Shown here: in pieces, positions 1-11,906 of the stretch
Numbering within the stretch: the first letter of the stretch is position 1
How the letters are laid out: every line of letters starts with the position of its first letter
Assembly: GCA_037043015.1 (NCBI GenBank)
Contig: CM073325.1
Span: 13,557,001-13,621,000 of the forward strand
Direction: 5' to 3'
DNA from: Bryum argenteum
Taxonomy: Eukaryota; Streptophyta; Bryopsida; Bryales; Bryaceae
DNA: 64,000 bases
Notes under the pieces: generated by a model
The model's input: only the letters and a program-made list of their open reading frames with translations
What the model was told of the DNA's origin: nothing
Database searches by the model: none
Translations under genes and position numbers: made by a program

Positions 1-133
1 TTTTTCCCACATACACCTTGTAGTATAGGGAACATCCAATAAAAATCTTAGGCAAAAATATTGATTCTAACCCCTTCATCTAAGCTGCCCGAAATAGCAA
101 AAGCCCGATTTGATCCTCAAGGATCTTTAGGGG
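1..133. repeat. Right end of a TTAA-flanked foldback element (partial)
   Basis: This stretch closely resembles the right arm of the complete foldback element at 37743-38196: a segment about a step in Ca-rich text 'cccacatacacctt', then 'ctaaccccttcatctaa', then an end reading CTTTAGGGG followed by TTAA (134-137). The left part lies outside the window. It is non-coding. Confidence 0.7.
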
Positions 134-469
134 TTAATAAAGTGAGAAAAATAGATTCCTAAATTTAGTTGGGATTTCAAGTTAGTACTTGGGGGTCCCT
201 AGTTTGCACTAGTGGATCCCAAGTTCGTACTTGCGGGTCTCAAGTTAGCAAGGCATTTGTTTTCATACAAGAGCTTGGAGAATTATGTAAATAGAGGAGT
301 AAGGAAGTATGTTCCGCAGAACTGCCCGCTGTTAAAAAGTACTCTATGGACCACCATACTATTGTAATACTGCTCTTTTATGTTAATTTCAGACCAGTTA
401 TACTCTACTAAACCCATTACCCCAAATGTGGATTCATATACATATTAATATGTACTCCATTCAGTTAGC

Positions 470-566
470 TTCCGTAGGCATATCATCAAGGGTAGGTCAA
501 ACGGGCATTTTATTCACGCCAGACCTACAAGGGTTTGGTGTTCTTATTTATTTATTTATTTATTTA
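470..566 (+). repeat. 3' end of the tRNA-type SINE family, with TTTA tail
   Basis: The sequence matches the last part of the SINE seen complete at 59508-60075 (caa-gggtaggtcaaacg, then attcacgcc-gacct). It is followed by a run of TTTA units. The 5' part with the promoter boxes is missing. Confidence 0.6.
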
Positions 567-3500
567 TTCCATTCCTTATTCTGATACAGAATCGCATATT
601 TAAATGCGAAGCAACGTTTCCAAGAAGGACGACTTACAGATTTCACTATTACGTCCATATCACAATACTTTGTCCTCTTAAAAAAAAAATCATCCGTACT
701 GAACGAGGTCTTGCAAAATAACATCCCAATGTTACGAGGTGTCCTTCTCAAATTTTCACATTCACGTATCTCTAAGTACGCAGTCACAGCTATAGCATAA
801 TGTAGGTGAGTATTTCCACTTCCTCAATTCTGAATCACAATCCAGGCCCCACAACAGAATATTGCAGGGTCTCGATATTGCAGCCTCTCACAATTGGCTG
901 ATCCCAGCCTTCAATACTGTAGATTGCCAACTTTCTGGAAAACCACTTTCATGGGTCCAAAACGACCGGCCCGGTCAGAAGCGCAGTTGAATACGTCAGG
1001 TTTGCTTCCAGTGTCCGTGTCTAAATAAATACAGTATGGTGGCGGAAACACGGTTGTGACTGCGGCATTCGAGCTCAAGTGGCTTCCTCGTCGTTGCAGA
1101 ATGCAGATACAGACATTGGCGATGACTTTCAATGCTCTAGAGCATTGTCCCCTGTTATCGCAAACGGAAACAAGAAGAGTAACTCCAACTTATTTAGAGA
1201 TTGGCGTAGGTAAGCAAGCGTGAGTAGAGTGGAGGATGCATGTTTGGAGGTCATCACACCAATGGCAGGAATACTAACCCCTCAGAGTGTCGCAAACGGA
1301 ACTAGCTACTTGGGGGCAATGTTCGGGGAGACTTGGGCTTTATTACAATGACAGCCGGTTGATTTTCACAAAAAAACACATTAATGTCTAGACTCTCATA
1401 CTTGACCAGGCACCTTAAATCAACCACTAGAGTATTCCAAGTCCGCTCACAGGAAAATCATGCTACCTAGGTTCATGATAGTATTTCTCTCAATTGGTAT
1501 CATACATTGATTGGTTCAAACATAATATATAAAAATAACTAAATAAAATAAAAAATATGGTAGTTTCTTCATGATCGGTTTAAGGTGAACCTTCATATCG
1601 GTTAAGTGTATTAGTAACACTTCTGCTTTTAATTTATTTTGTAGTTTACATATTGGAGTTAACATAAGACTTGCCGTTACATTCTCATAACATTTATTTC
1701 TCTTTGAAGAAAAAAACACCCTCCATTGATACACCTCCGATGCCCGAATCACGAGCCTCCTAGTTTAGAATATTCTTCAGGCGGACTCCGACTCCTTATG
1801 TTTAGATCAACAACTTATTGAATTGATCAATAGCAATTCTACAGATTGTAAAGCAACTCATTCGGAGCTTTAGGCATTTCTCTTGCTCCCGCCCGATCAT
1901 AACTTACATCCTTGTTTCTTTCGTTGATGCCCGATCATAATTTACATCGTTGTTCCTTTCCTTGATACTTGTCTCTTCCACTTCTTTGATTTTTGTTTTC
2001 TACTGCACTAACAATAAACTTTCTTCTTTTGAGGTCAGGGTTGCCCGTGCACTATTCCAAGAACCTTTGAGGGTTAAAGAGGCCAAGTGCCAGCTAAGAA
2101 CCAATTGAAAAAGAAATAGAAATTTGTTAACAAATATTATATAAAAACCGGACAATGTGATTGAAGAAAACCTCCTCTACAACACTTCCAAATCAACTCA
2201 TTCACTAGCCTCATAACAACTTGTAAACAAACAATTTATAAAAGCCTCTCAAAACAACTTACAAAATGCTTAAAATCGAACTTGCATGATGCCTCATGAC
2301 AACTTCGAATTTATTACACTTATAACAACTTGCATATTATTTATAACCACAGTAACCTTCAAGGCACATTTTGAAGTTGATAGGGAGCCAATTTTAGTTG
2401 TCAGTTTCTTTGCCATGACAAATGTAGCAATTTGATATGTGTCATCGTAAAAATCAAACTAAGTGCCCCTTGAGCCTTAACAATTGACACCATATTGGCA
2501 TTCTCATATCTTCTTAGATTGAAAAGAAAATACAAAAAAAGTTTTTAAAATTTAAAAAAATTTTAAAAAAATTCATCCATGACAAAGTTTAAAATGCTCT
2601 ATATAGCCTAATCATGAGCTTTCGTATAATAACCTCTTACAAAATAACAAAGAAATGAGCAAATGGAATCATAATAAATCAAAAATAGAATCAAAGCTCT
2701 AAATACACCTTCAACCTCCTCTTTCATTACATGACGAGTTATTTTCATTCAGACACCACGCCCTCTCGACATTACTTCTTTCTATACTTGAAGAATTCAT
2801 ATTATTTTAGTTTATTTTATTAATTTAATTTCTCTAAAACTCCATATATTTTCTCTTTGTGAATCTGAGTGGGGTTGGATTGAAGAGTAATTTTCATTTC
2901 CAGTACACGCCCCTTTGTGAACAATGTTGAATTGAAGATGGAAGCAATGTTCACTTTAAGGGGCAATTCCCACACGAGAACCATTGCAAATTCGGAATAG
3001 CTTGAGGTACAAGAAAGCCCTTATGTTGGATGAATGTTTGATTTGCATACATAAATATGGAGTGAGATTTCAACCGAAGTTGCTCAAATAACCTCAATAG
3101 TGCGAATACGGTGCGAATATCACCGTTGAGCTTATTTGTGCAATCTAGTGTTAAATTCTCAACCAGATGTGGAGACCATGGTCGAGAAAATTTCATAGAA
3201 ACTTTTGGGTTGAGGGGACCACTTCACCTAATTTTTTTCTGAAAACTCAAACACTTTTCTTTGTGAGGCTGCGAGTTGGACATGATTTCAATCCAAACCT
3301 CTCCAAGAACTCAACCCATCTCCGTGTGGGAAGGATCTAACCAAGTTTCTTAATTACTTCTTACTCTTATTCGACACAAGTGTTCATACCACCTAAAAGG
3401 TACATTCATGAATTTGTAGCTATAATGTGTCACTATGACTTTGCCAATGGCTTTACTCACACCACTTTTGTAGTAGTGATGGCACACAAAAACAAGTTTG

Positions 3501-4009
3501 TATAGATGCTACAAGTACTTCAAGAAGAAATAAGTCAACTATGCCTTCGGTAAGTGCATAACAATTGCTATGTAGACCATTAAAATCTCTTCGTTTTCTA
3601 GCTTCACAAGAGAGGTTGAGAAGCCCCACGACTTTTTGTCTCCATCACAAGAATTATACATGTAAAAGTCAATTCAGAGACCACGCCAATGGCAGACATG
3701 AGACAAATTCCTAGGAATCATAAATAAAAATAGAGCACCCCAACTAAATAGAAGTACAGAGAGTAAAGCAAGACACCCACGCACGAAGGTTTATTCTCAT
3801 GGAACAGCTATGTTCATGTAGCTCCCCCAGCTCCCTATGCTTTGAATATATAGTGATTTCGAAAACAAAGACCAAGTTACTGCAAGATGGACGGATTGTT
3901 GTACCGTAGCCAGAGTCTCTGTCAGTGGCTGATTGCAACGCCCAAGGGTTTGTGGTAACTCCCAAGAGAATGAATTTGTTTACCTTCTCATCCCCATCTC
4001 CGGCATTAC
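567..4009. other. Gene-poor region; no supported gene
   Basis: No open frame here has the look of a conserved protein, and none is joined by good splice sites. Visible contents are a reverse-strand piece of the SINE at about 1186-1330 and a 38-bp direct repeat at 1891-1966 (each unit begins GCCCGATCATAA). The rest is AT-rich intergenic sequence. Confidence 0.55.
1186..1330 (-). repeat. Partial SINE, reverse orientation, diverged
   Basis: On the reverse strand this matches the 3' half of the SINE family (segment gaggggttagtattcc-tgccattggtgtgatgacctcc). It is clearly more diverged than the copies at 7657 and 59508 and lacks the promoter boxes. Confidence 0.55.
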
Positions 4010-4521
4010 ACTTAGGGACGCTTTACATGGGGAGTCAAGGTCAACAAATCTCCAAGCCACTTCACTCACATTTCCAGCCCAATCGGTTACATGGACTACT
4101 TCGAGAACACATTAAACAATTAATAAAATGAAGGCCAATTCTCCCATGTGTAAAGTCCTTGGGGCCGATTTTCTAGGAGGAAAACCAAGGCCATGGGGCC
4201 AATTCATACTATTAACTACATTCCATGCATTTGATTTGTTCACATTCAAGTATTTTAGTGAAATAATGATTTTGCATTGAAATCAAGAAACGGCTTCTAG
4301 GCCATGAATTGGCCTTCCATTCTTGTATCTCTCAACTTTTAAAGCGCGGGCCGTGTCATAACTTGTCCCCCACCCATTATGATATAATTTCAGAAAATTG
4401 AACTTGACTCCCAGTGCAAAGCCTCTCGGTCCAATTCCAGAAATTGGACCAGTCACAAGACAGGATTTAGCCATGAATTGGCCCATCAATGGCTTGGCCC
4501 CATGTAAAGCGGCCCTTAGTT
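4010..4521. mobile_element. Inverted-repeat element, about 0.5 kb
   Basis: The left end reads CTTAGGGACGCTTTACATGG and the right end, reversed, reads TAAGGGCCGCTTTACATGG, so the termini pair over about 20 bases with few mismatches. Inside are further inverted motifs (ggccaatt, catgaattggcc). A single left-type end recurs at 38804-38824. No coding capacity. The target duplication is not clear; TTA or TTAA next to the right end is possible. Confidence 0.5.
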
Positions 4522-6160
4522 AATCCCGTTCGCTCCGAGAATCAATGATCAATGCCTAAAGGCGGTTTCGACTCACATGCACCGTCTCTGCATACTCTCC
4601 GTTGGAGTTTCAGCCTATCACGATCAATGAGCTTTCCTGAATCATTCATTGAAACATGAGCTTTTCTAAATCCGTGTTATCCGTGTGCAACAAAAGAGTT
4701 CTCTTTTCATTATGCGCCGAAATGCCTTCGCTATGGTCCAAATTGTCTGGATCCATGTTATTGGGTTCTCTTGATTCTCGAGTCTGGTAGGAATATGGCC
4801 CGGTTTCTCTTGTTGCTTGTCTCCAGCAAGCAAGCGGAGCGCGCTTGTGAAGGATCTTGCTCAAGGACAAGTTACATGCAAAGCCTGCGGTTGCAACGTG
4901 ATCATGAGGAAGCTTTCTCTCTGAGGACTGTCTGCTCGTCACCGTTGTTTTGCTGAATCCGAAACATCTTCCGTGTGATCCGACGAACCTGTGAGAGTCT
5001 GTCCTCGATCTCATGCCGTGCCAGACTCTCAGAAATTTGGAATAGAAAAGCTAGGGGTGATTAGCCGCTCGTATGATATACTTCGGTGTACAATTGAGAG
5101 CATGGCCACCGGCGAATTGTAGAATTGTATGCCCGCAGCCTCACAAGGAAGGTGGGCCGATCATATGCCTCCGAAACAGAATTCACTTTATCATGCCCAC
5201 TCGTGAATAACTCTCTCCTCTGATTACACTTGCCTTACAAACATCTGAGATTATGTTGGCTTTTGGTTGGTAGAGATTCTGCTAAAGGCTTAAAGATTCC
5301 TTTATTACAGTCTCCTAAGTTTGTGATTGGTGAATGTTTTTTTTCACTTGGCTTTCCAATTTCTTACTTGTGGGTATCAATGACTTTCAAATGTGTTCAC
5401 AAGGAGCAATTCTGGGATTCTCGAGGAGCAATTTTGGAATTCTTTGTGTCAATTTTGGGATTCTTTGTGTCGATTTTGGGATTCTTTGTGTCGATTTTGG
5501 GATTCTTTGTACAATTCTCTCATATCTTTCCAACACGTCAATCCATTCATGCATTAAAACATCTTGTACTTTAGGAGTTATTCACCTTGAGTTCACATTT
5601 TGCAAGAGTTGTAAGGGCATAATGAAATTTTCTTTAAATCAAAGTACATATCTTGAAATATTCTAAACATCTACCCGAAACAATTAGATCTTATAAACTT
5701 CAAAAAATAAGACTTTACATTTATATTTATATAAAGAAAAGAGGTACCATGGCCAATTTGTATTGTTTAGATTTTATAAACAATAGATTTTACGTGCCCA
5801 TTTTTTCACCAAACAAAACTAGCACTTGTGTTTGAGTTACAACATACCTTGGGTCAAAACCCAAATTTTTTTCTAGGTTTTATGTGTCTTAGGAGGGTAA
5901 AATGTAAATAAATATGTACCTAACTTGTCAAGGAACAAGAATTTAAAGAGATCATGTCTACTTCTTAAAATGGTATCTTTGGCCTCTAAAACAATTGTTC
6001 ATTTTTTGACAATAAGGGATAAAAATCTATTAACTCTTAAAGGTCAAAGGTGTGTTTTTGAGCCTTCAAAACTAAAAGCTGCAAATTTTGACCACTTTGT
6101 ACAAATTGAGGTATGATTCAATATTGTTTAACTTATTTATATTTCCAGCCGTAAGATTTA
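4522..6160. other. Intergenic; short tandem repeat, no supported gene
   Basis: Open frames on both strands at 4646-5014 overlap and neither resembles a known protein. The clearest structure is the 21-bp tandem repeat at 5407-5512, listed separately. The remainder is AT-rich sequence without a recognisable signal. Confidence 0.5.
5407..5512. repeat. 21-bp tandem repeat, three clean plus two degenerate units
   Basis: Units reading TCGATTTTGGGATTCTTTGTG start at 5449, 5470 and 5491 with one substitution. Two longer, degenerate units lie just upstream. The unit length is a multiple of three, so the array keeps frames open; the frames across it are products of the repeat and are not evidence of a gene. 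Confidence 0.85.
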
Positions 6161-6482
6161 TAAGATGACTACTTGCTCTAAGACCATATCAAATTTCAAC
6201 CGTTGAATCTTTCCCATTTGTGAGAATATAACGTTCATTGTAAATATGTCAAGTTTTTTTGCAAATGTTGAAGCTTGCTCTTGTAATCTTTGGAGGTTGC
6301 CCTTGTAAAATTGGTAAGAGATTGAACAAGGCTTTTTTGAAAATTTGTGAAGTAGTATTATAATAAACATATCTCCCCAAAAAAATCTCAAAAAAGGACT
6401 AAATTTGAACATGCCCCAATTGCCTTTTTTGGGCTTGCAACATAATTTGCGTTCAAAATTTCCATTTTTGGACCCTTAGGGG
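6160..6482. repeat. Right part of a TTAA-flanked element
   Basis: The right end reads CCCTTAGGGG then TTAA (6483-6486). The interior carries the segment aaccgttgaatctt with atttgtgagaatataacg, which is related in reverse to the interior of the element at 29416-30211. The left end is not resolved. The closing TTAA is also the left flank of the next element. Confidence 0.5.
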
Positions 6483-6486
6483 TTAA

Positions 6487-6836
6487 CCCTTAAACGCCCA
6501 TGGGGTCCGAAACGGGCAACCAAAAATTGGATCACAACATCTTTTGGACTTGCGCATCATGAATAGTGCACTTTTTGAACTTGGGCATTATGAATAGACC
6601 AATCAATGATGAGCTTGCAACCTCCTAAAAGGTTATGTACAACCCCAACCTACCTACCACAATCCTTTCAAAGAAAAAAAATTATGATTTGAATTGTGAA
6701 ATCTCACTTTATGAATGCATCAGAAGAAGGTGATCAGTTTGACATCAAAATATAAGTGAAAAGTTGAGTATAGTGAGAGCTACATGGAAGATTCTGTTGG
6801 AATCAAGCCCCCCTGGCTTGCTTGGGCGTTTAAGGG
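6487..6836. mobile_element. TTAA-flanked MITE, family A (350 bp)
   Basis: Ends are CCCTTAAACGCCCA on the left and its reverse complement on the right, flanked by TTAA at 6483-6486 and 6837-6840. The interior is non-coding and matches the copies at 43385-43746 and 43751-44112 (for example ggatcacaacatcttttgg near the left end and gtgagagctaca near the right end). TTAA duplication with CCC-starting ends is the pattern of piggyBac-type elements; assignment to that superfamily is inference. Confidence 0.8.
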
Positions 6837-6840
6837 TTAA

Positions 6841-7656
6841 GCAACTTTGAATATCATGATCTCACAAACAACCACGTGTTAAAACCTAAGGTTTGATGTA
6901 CATTTAGAATTTAAATCTATATTATATCCCATAATTACAATCCTTAAAATACACCGCACATTTATTTTTTCACCTTGCATTGAAACAAGGTAGTTTTGAA
7001 GGTAGAACATAGGATTGAGGTTAGGAAAGTATTTATTAAGCTCTAGACATAACTCTATTGGAACACAATGATTTATTGTTACTCATATAAGGGGCACTTT
7101 ACACTAGAGGCGAAAAGCCAATAAATTATGAATTTGAGCCAATGCTAGGCCTAGGAGTTGAAAAGCTAAAAACAATCAAGCTTTACACTTGCAAATTGAG
7201 TCAAGGGAGAAGAGGAGGAAAGAATGACATGGAAAATACTTTTGTCCTACATGGCAACAAAAGTGTACAGTGATGAGGGCCCCCAAATTTTACTTCGATC
7301 TACCTCAATAAGGTGGGCCTAACTATTAATTCAGGGGGCCTAACTATAAATTCAGGGGGCCATTGGTTTAAAAAATTTAAAAACCTCAACCAAGTATTCA
7401 GTATATTCGAGGATCATCTTAGAAAGAACTCCACGCGGGAGCTTTTGGCCTTCTATCACTTCACATCACACCAAAGGCTATGGCTTCTTAAGCATTGGCC
7501 TCTCAAGAATGAGCTAAGACCCAATTGGAGTTTGGCCGGAGACTTCTTGTGTATAATGTAAAGTGGACATATGGAGATCAAATGTTTAAAGTAGTCAATA
7601 TTTAGATGATAAAAAGCACATTCACCTTACAACATCATATTCATTAGATAGATACT
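6841..7656. other. Intergenic, AT-rich; nothing recognised
   Basis: No conserved-looking frame. An 18-bp direct repeat (ggcctaactattaattcagg and a near copy) lies at 7315-7350. Otherwise nothing is visible. Confidence 0.5.
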
Positions 7657-8000
7657 AGGCACCACAGGCTTTGGCTTGGTGGTTAGGCCTCATGGCCCCA
7701 CGTGGGTTATATTCCTCCATTATGCCGACGTGCTGCTCATCAACATAGTCCACCCAACTATGGTGGAAGATTCTTGAACCTCATTGTATGGGTATCTCGT
7801 AGCCCTTTGGGGGATACCATATCGGGTATCGTCAAGTCATTAGTGGCTAGGTAGGAACTATCATAATGTTCACCCCGAGAGGAGTTAGTAGTCTTGCCAT
7901 TGGTGTGATGACCTTCAAGCATACATACAAGGATAGGTCAAACGAACACTCTCTTCACGCTGACCTCTAAATAGGTAAGAGTTTTTCTTCTTCAAATCTC
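7657..8000 (+). mobile_element. tRNA-type SINE, copy A (full length, uninterrupted)
   Basis: The copy begins AGGCACCACAGGCTTTGGC. It has an A-box-like tggcttggtgg and a weaker B-box region about 40 bases downstream. The middle matches the other copies (ccacccaactatggtgg, cattgtatgggtatctc) and it ends in a T/C-rich tail after gacctctaaataggt. It shows the uninterrupted sequence at the site where copies D and E carry a MITE (cattagtggctagg). Confidence 0.75.
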
Positions 8001-8128
8001 AATTTGATTTTCAAAGATCATCCTTCTGGCATTGAGAAGACCACTTCCACTTCAGTAGGTGAATTCCTATTATAGCTACTACCAAGTTGACACAAAAGTC
8101 ACAAAAGTTGAAGCCCTCCAATAAACTA

Positions 8129-8345
8129 CACTAAATTTGATAATTAGTGTTAAATACACTAATTTACATAAACATGTTATAAGTTTTTACTGTTGTTCAA
8201 TAATTTTACTCACTATATTGGCCAAGATGGGGGTCCTTATATAGTATCAGAATCAATGCTCTTGGTGAATTTTCTAGAACAAAAGTAAAAACTTATAGCA
8301 TTTTCAAATCTTATAATAATCTAACACTAATAATCAAATTTAGTG
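8129..8345. mobile_element. TA-flanked MITE, family T (217 bp)
   Basis: Ends CACTAAATTTGATAATTAGTG and its near reverse complement lie between TA dinucleotides (8127-8128 and 8346-8347). The length is exactly that of the copies at 35986-36202 and 59702-59918. TA duplication and short inverted ends suggest a Tc1/mariner-type non-autonomous element. No coding capacity. Confidence 0.85.
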
Positions 8346-9780
8346 TAGTTTGCACCTCATGAATAAATAATACCATGTTGACACATGTTGCTACATGCGA
8401 AATGACTCAATTTCCAAGAAGAATCCGCCAACTGAGAATGTGAACGTTTTGACCCAGAATTACCCAAAATCACCTGTTCAACCCACTTTACCTTTGACAT
8501 TATTAGCGTCATTCTGGAGCAAAACATCCGTGGTCTTCAGCGTTGAATTGGTTGGTTCACGATTGTAGTTTCTCTTAATTGATTAATACATTGATTGGTT
8601 AAAATTAAAGTAAAATGGTAGAGCACCACATTGGGTAAAGGAAGCTTTACATGACGAGAGGCGGGCCAATTTTTTATTTTTAAAGTTTATTTTAAACCCT
8701 TAACTGGGTTGAATGTTGAAAATCGAGATGGATGCAACAACTTTGAAGAGTTATACCTTCTTTCATGGGGAGTCCGTTTTGGATGAAATCACTTGAGATC
8801 GGTCCCAAATCAAACCTACTTTGTGTGGACCCATACAATGAAGTGTGAATAAATGTAAGGCTAACAAGGTTTTAGTTGGAAGATATTTGATCCAAATATA
8901 TTTTGGTATTGGATTTGCAATGATGTTTTTATCTTGAAAGAAAGTGAATAAAATGAATGATTCTTGAGGAGCTATATCTCCTTCATCCACTAATGGATAT
9001 TGATTTTAGTTTTGGGGATGAACTCCAATAAGAATTTAGTTTTAGTGGTAGAAATCTTGACAAAATCAAAGAAGTATCGTAGATAAGGCATAGATTTAAG
9101 TGCAAAGGGTTGAGTTTTGGACTACTTTTCCTTTGTAAAATTTTTAACAATTTTCAACATCGCAAGGTCATTATATGCGCAAAGAATTTTTTTCTCATGG
9201 ATTTTTTTTGTTCAAAGGTGTTATTGAGATAAAGGTAAACACCTTTGCAGTTGGTGATGTTTTGATTGCAATAAGTATATTGGTAGCATTTTCACTTTAA
9301 AGTGACAACGTTGTGATGTTTTATGAATACTAATGATAATACATTATGATCTTGCAATCTATGAGGCCTCATGACTCAAAAACTGACCCACATGATACAT
9401 GTACAATTATATGTCTTCTACAAGATCATACTATCGAGATTTGCATAACTTACCTTTATTTCTATTTATGACACAGCCCATAATTGCAAAAATCTATTTT
9501 GGTTTCAAGGACAAGTAGGGGTCAAACTGGAACAATAAAAAACAAGAAAATGGTAAAACACACTACAACGGACCTCAGAAATATCAAACAAAATGCATGA
9601 AACTCCACCTGTTAGCTCGGTTTAAAAAGCAGACAACAACTGTAACCACGACTTTGAAAAAATTATAAACATGTGCAAAATGGGTAGAACACTAGTGACA
9701 ATGTGAGAGTATAATAATGCATAATCTGTTCAACACATGCCATAAAGTTACAAATGTAAATGGCATCGGCACCAGCTTTA
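8346..9780. other. Intergenic with diverged element sequence
   Basis: The part from about 8696 to 9400 shares segments with regions near 28760 and 34980 (for example ttggaagat-tttgatccaaat and ttggatttgcaatgatg-ttt), so it is probably a degraded copy of a larger repeat. No gene is supported. Confidence 0.4.
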
Positions 9781-10113
9781 CCATTTCAAGCGAGGTCACC
9801 CTCCCGCTCCACTGGAGTCGGCCGAAGTCTCCCCCCCCCAGCCGGCCCCAGTACTGCCCGCCGTGGCGCCGTCCCGAGTCCCAAAGCGCCGACGCGCCGA
9901 TCGAATCAAACTTGCTGAGAATCAGTCGTCCCTACCCCTAGTGTCAACGCTTTGGCACCCCCAATAATGCTTTTCTTATATCAGTCCCCGTGCGAGCACC
10001 CACTAATATTTTACTTATATCAATCCCGAGTGCGAGCCTGGCGCGGCTTTTGCCACTGTCGCTGCTCTCATCTCGTGCTCTCGGCTTTTACGCGCTCGTT
10101 TCTCATCTTCTGC

Positions 10114-10121
10114 TAAATATA
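10114..10121 (+). promoter_or_regulatory. Candidate TATA box of the RALF gene
   Basis: TAAATATA lies about 105 bases before the ATG of the RALF gene, inside a CT-rich stretch that is common around plant transcription starts. It is the only good TATA-like motif at a sensible distance. Confidence 0.5.
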
Positions 10122-10226
10122 CCTCACGTCCTCCACTCCCCAGCCGAGTTACCGATTCTTGTTGAGCCTAGTTGAGATATCTCACGTCGGACAAGTAACT
10201 AGCAGGGATGTTCTAGAGCTTGGACA

Positions 10227-10562
10227 ATGGCGATGGCGATGGGGATCAGGGGTCTGGTAGTATCCGTGTTACTGGCGGTTCTTTTCGTGCAGGTGGTGGA
10301 TTCAGCGGACTCTTCCGGAGGTTCCAGGATTGTCTGGAAGGCTGGACGGCAGGCGTCGCTTGAAGACTCAATGAACATGCTAGTGGATGGGCCGACGCGA
10401 CGCCTTCTTGCTACGACATACGTAACTTACGGTGCTTTGAATGGTAACCGGACGCCGTGTCCCTCTGCAGGCAGGTCGTATTACAGCAGTTGCGGTAACA
10501 CTGGCGCCGTGTCGCCGTATCGCCGAAGCTGCACGCAGATCACTCGGTGCGCCCGAGGGTAG
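10227..10562 (+). CDS. RALF: RALF (rapid alkalinization factor) prepropeptide
   Basis: Single-exon gene for a 111-residue secreted peptide precursor. Residues 1-26 form a signal peptide (basic start, then a hydrophobic core VVSVLLAVLFVQVV, cleavage near DSA). A propeptide follows, ending in RRLL (about residues 58-61), which fits the RRxL site cut by subtilase S1P in this family. The mature peptide of about 50 residues starts ATTYVTYGAL, the counterpart of the YISYGAL motif that family members use to bind CrRLK1L receptor kinases. It has four cysteines (CP, SCG, SCT, RCA) in the usual spacing for two disulfides and ends ITRCARG. Length and order match the family closely. RALFs are apoplastic signals that alkalinise the wall and restrain cell expansion. 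The isoleucine and serine of YISY are Val and Thr here, a mild departure. The ATG at 10227 gives the signal peptide directly. No near neighbour appears functionally linked. Confidence 0.95.
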   Translation: MAMAMGIRGLVVSVLLAVLFVQVVDSADSSGGSRIVWKAGRQASLEDSMNMLVDGPTRRLLATTYVTYGALNGNRTPCPSAGRSYYSSCGNTGAVSPYRRSCTQITRCARG

Positions 10563-10590
10563 TACGTCGAGGCAGTTCGCTTTGTTTGTT

Positions 10591-10596
10591 AATAAA
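10591..10596 (+). terminator. Polyadenylation signal of the RALF gene
   Basis: AATAAA lies 28 bases after the RALF stop codon, preceded by a TTTGTTTGTT stretch that could act as the far-upstream element. Confidence 0.55.
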
Positions 10597-10599
10597 ACC

Positions 10600-11660
10600 C
10601 TCGACAGTGTTTGCTACAATTCAGAGCTGGGGTGAGCTAGAGGGCCATGCATGAATCTATCGATGGATGATCGCCGCCCCACTACTGCTTAACTTGATTG
10701 CTAGGCTTGCTTCGATCCCGATTGGGTTGCTATTCTTTGATGCGGTGAATCAAAAACCCTTGGGTAACTCGGCCGATTCTGCATCCATGCGTACATAAAT
10801 CTTCAGTTTGGGTTCCATTCATCTACATGTTTCTCACCACATTCGATGAATAAAATACATGTCCGATGACTTTTTCTCACCACTTCTCTGTTCTTTATGA
10901 TACATGCCTCATCTCTTATAATTCTCGATCATTGTCATTCTCTTACTAGCTATAACCTGATGTCTGTCGACTGGAATTCTCTTGCACCATGTCAGCGGTG
11001 TGGCACTTGCAGATAGGCAAGTGCGAGCTTACGAAGTGATGGAACTTGAGACGTTGATACGATGGTATCCGTTGTCGGAGCATGCTACTGTCGGTGGTAA
11101 AGTCTCAATCTCAGAAACTCTCAGAGCAATCCCACTAGTACAAAAGTATAGTTGAATCACTGTGCACAACAGTATTTTATTCATTTTAATGCAGACTGAT
11201 GTTTCGAGATGTCACTGGTGGTTTAGACAGTTGACAGTGTTTCAACAAGGTTGATAGATGCATCACTGAGATTAGGGCATGGTTGGAATGCTTCAACCAA
11301 ATGTTGTGACCATGGTCTTGCGCTTTTGATGGCACTTTGACTCTTGAATTTGCTTGCAGCATTTTGGAGCAGTGACACTCCATGGAAGAATCTGCTGATG
11401 AAGCTAATACTCGTGTTCTTGGCACTAACCCATGATAGCCTGGAGACTGAGTCGGACTACACACTTGTGCAATCATTTACGATTTTGTCTTTTGTTTATT
11501 TATTTATTAATTCGTATATGAGGGTGGAGCGCATGGCTGGTAGCATGTGATTTTTTAGGGTTTTTTATGCACAAAGTGGGAAGGTGTGTTTGCAGGAGTC
11601 AAGGTTGACTCTTGGGGCACTAAATCCCTCCTCTCTCTCTCATCATCCTCCGCTAGGTTA
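10600..11660. other. Downstream of RALF; no supported gene
   Basis: About 1 kb of mixed-composition sequence. Short frames at 11186-11550 on both strands overlap and have no recognisable content. A candidate for a longer 3' transcript region, but nothing decides it. Confidence 0.45.
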
Positions 11661-11661
11661 A

Positions 11662-11902
11662 CCCCTAATGGTCCAGGGAAGCGAAAACTGCTTTTTGGAG
11701 TCCAAAATTCAGTCAACTTTGACCATTATAATCTCACAAATGAAGAAGAATCAACGGTTCAATTTTGGCAAATGAGTGAAAGGTTAAGTTAAATTCAAGA
11801 TCCTACGGTTGGATCTTCCAAATAATTCTTAGATTGAAAGTTTTTAGACCTCAAGTAAGGGAATGTCCATTTTTGCAATTTTGCATCAAGAACCTTTAGG
11901 GG
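11662..11902. mobile_element. TTAA-flanked MITE, about 241 bp
   Basis: Left end CCCCTAATGGTCC and right end reversed CCCCTAAAGGTTC lie between TTAA at 11658-11661 and 11903-11906. The interior has cattataatctcacaaatga and aacggttcaattttggc, shared with the element at 29416-30211. A second right-type end (GTAAAGGG then TTAA) at 12029-12043 may mean a nested or longer copy. Confidence 0.6.
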
Positions 11903-11906
11903 TTAA

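Noticed and set aside
5230..5666. Two overlapping forward frames of about 110 residues with repeats such as ILGFFVS
   Set aside because: The frames are kept open by the 21-bp tandem repeat; both frames are equally open and neither resembles a protein.
10441..10635. Second frame overlapping the RALF gene
   Set aside because: It overlaps the cysteine-rich RALF coding part in another frame and has no features of its own.
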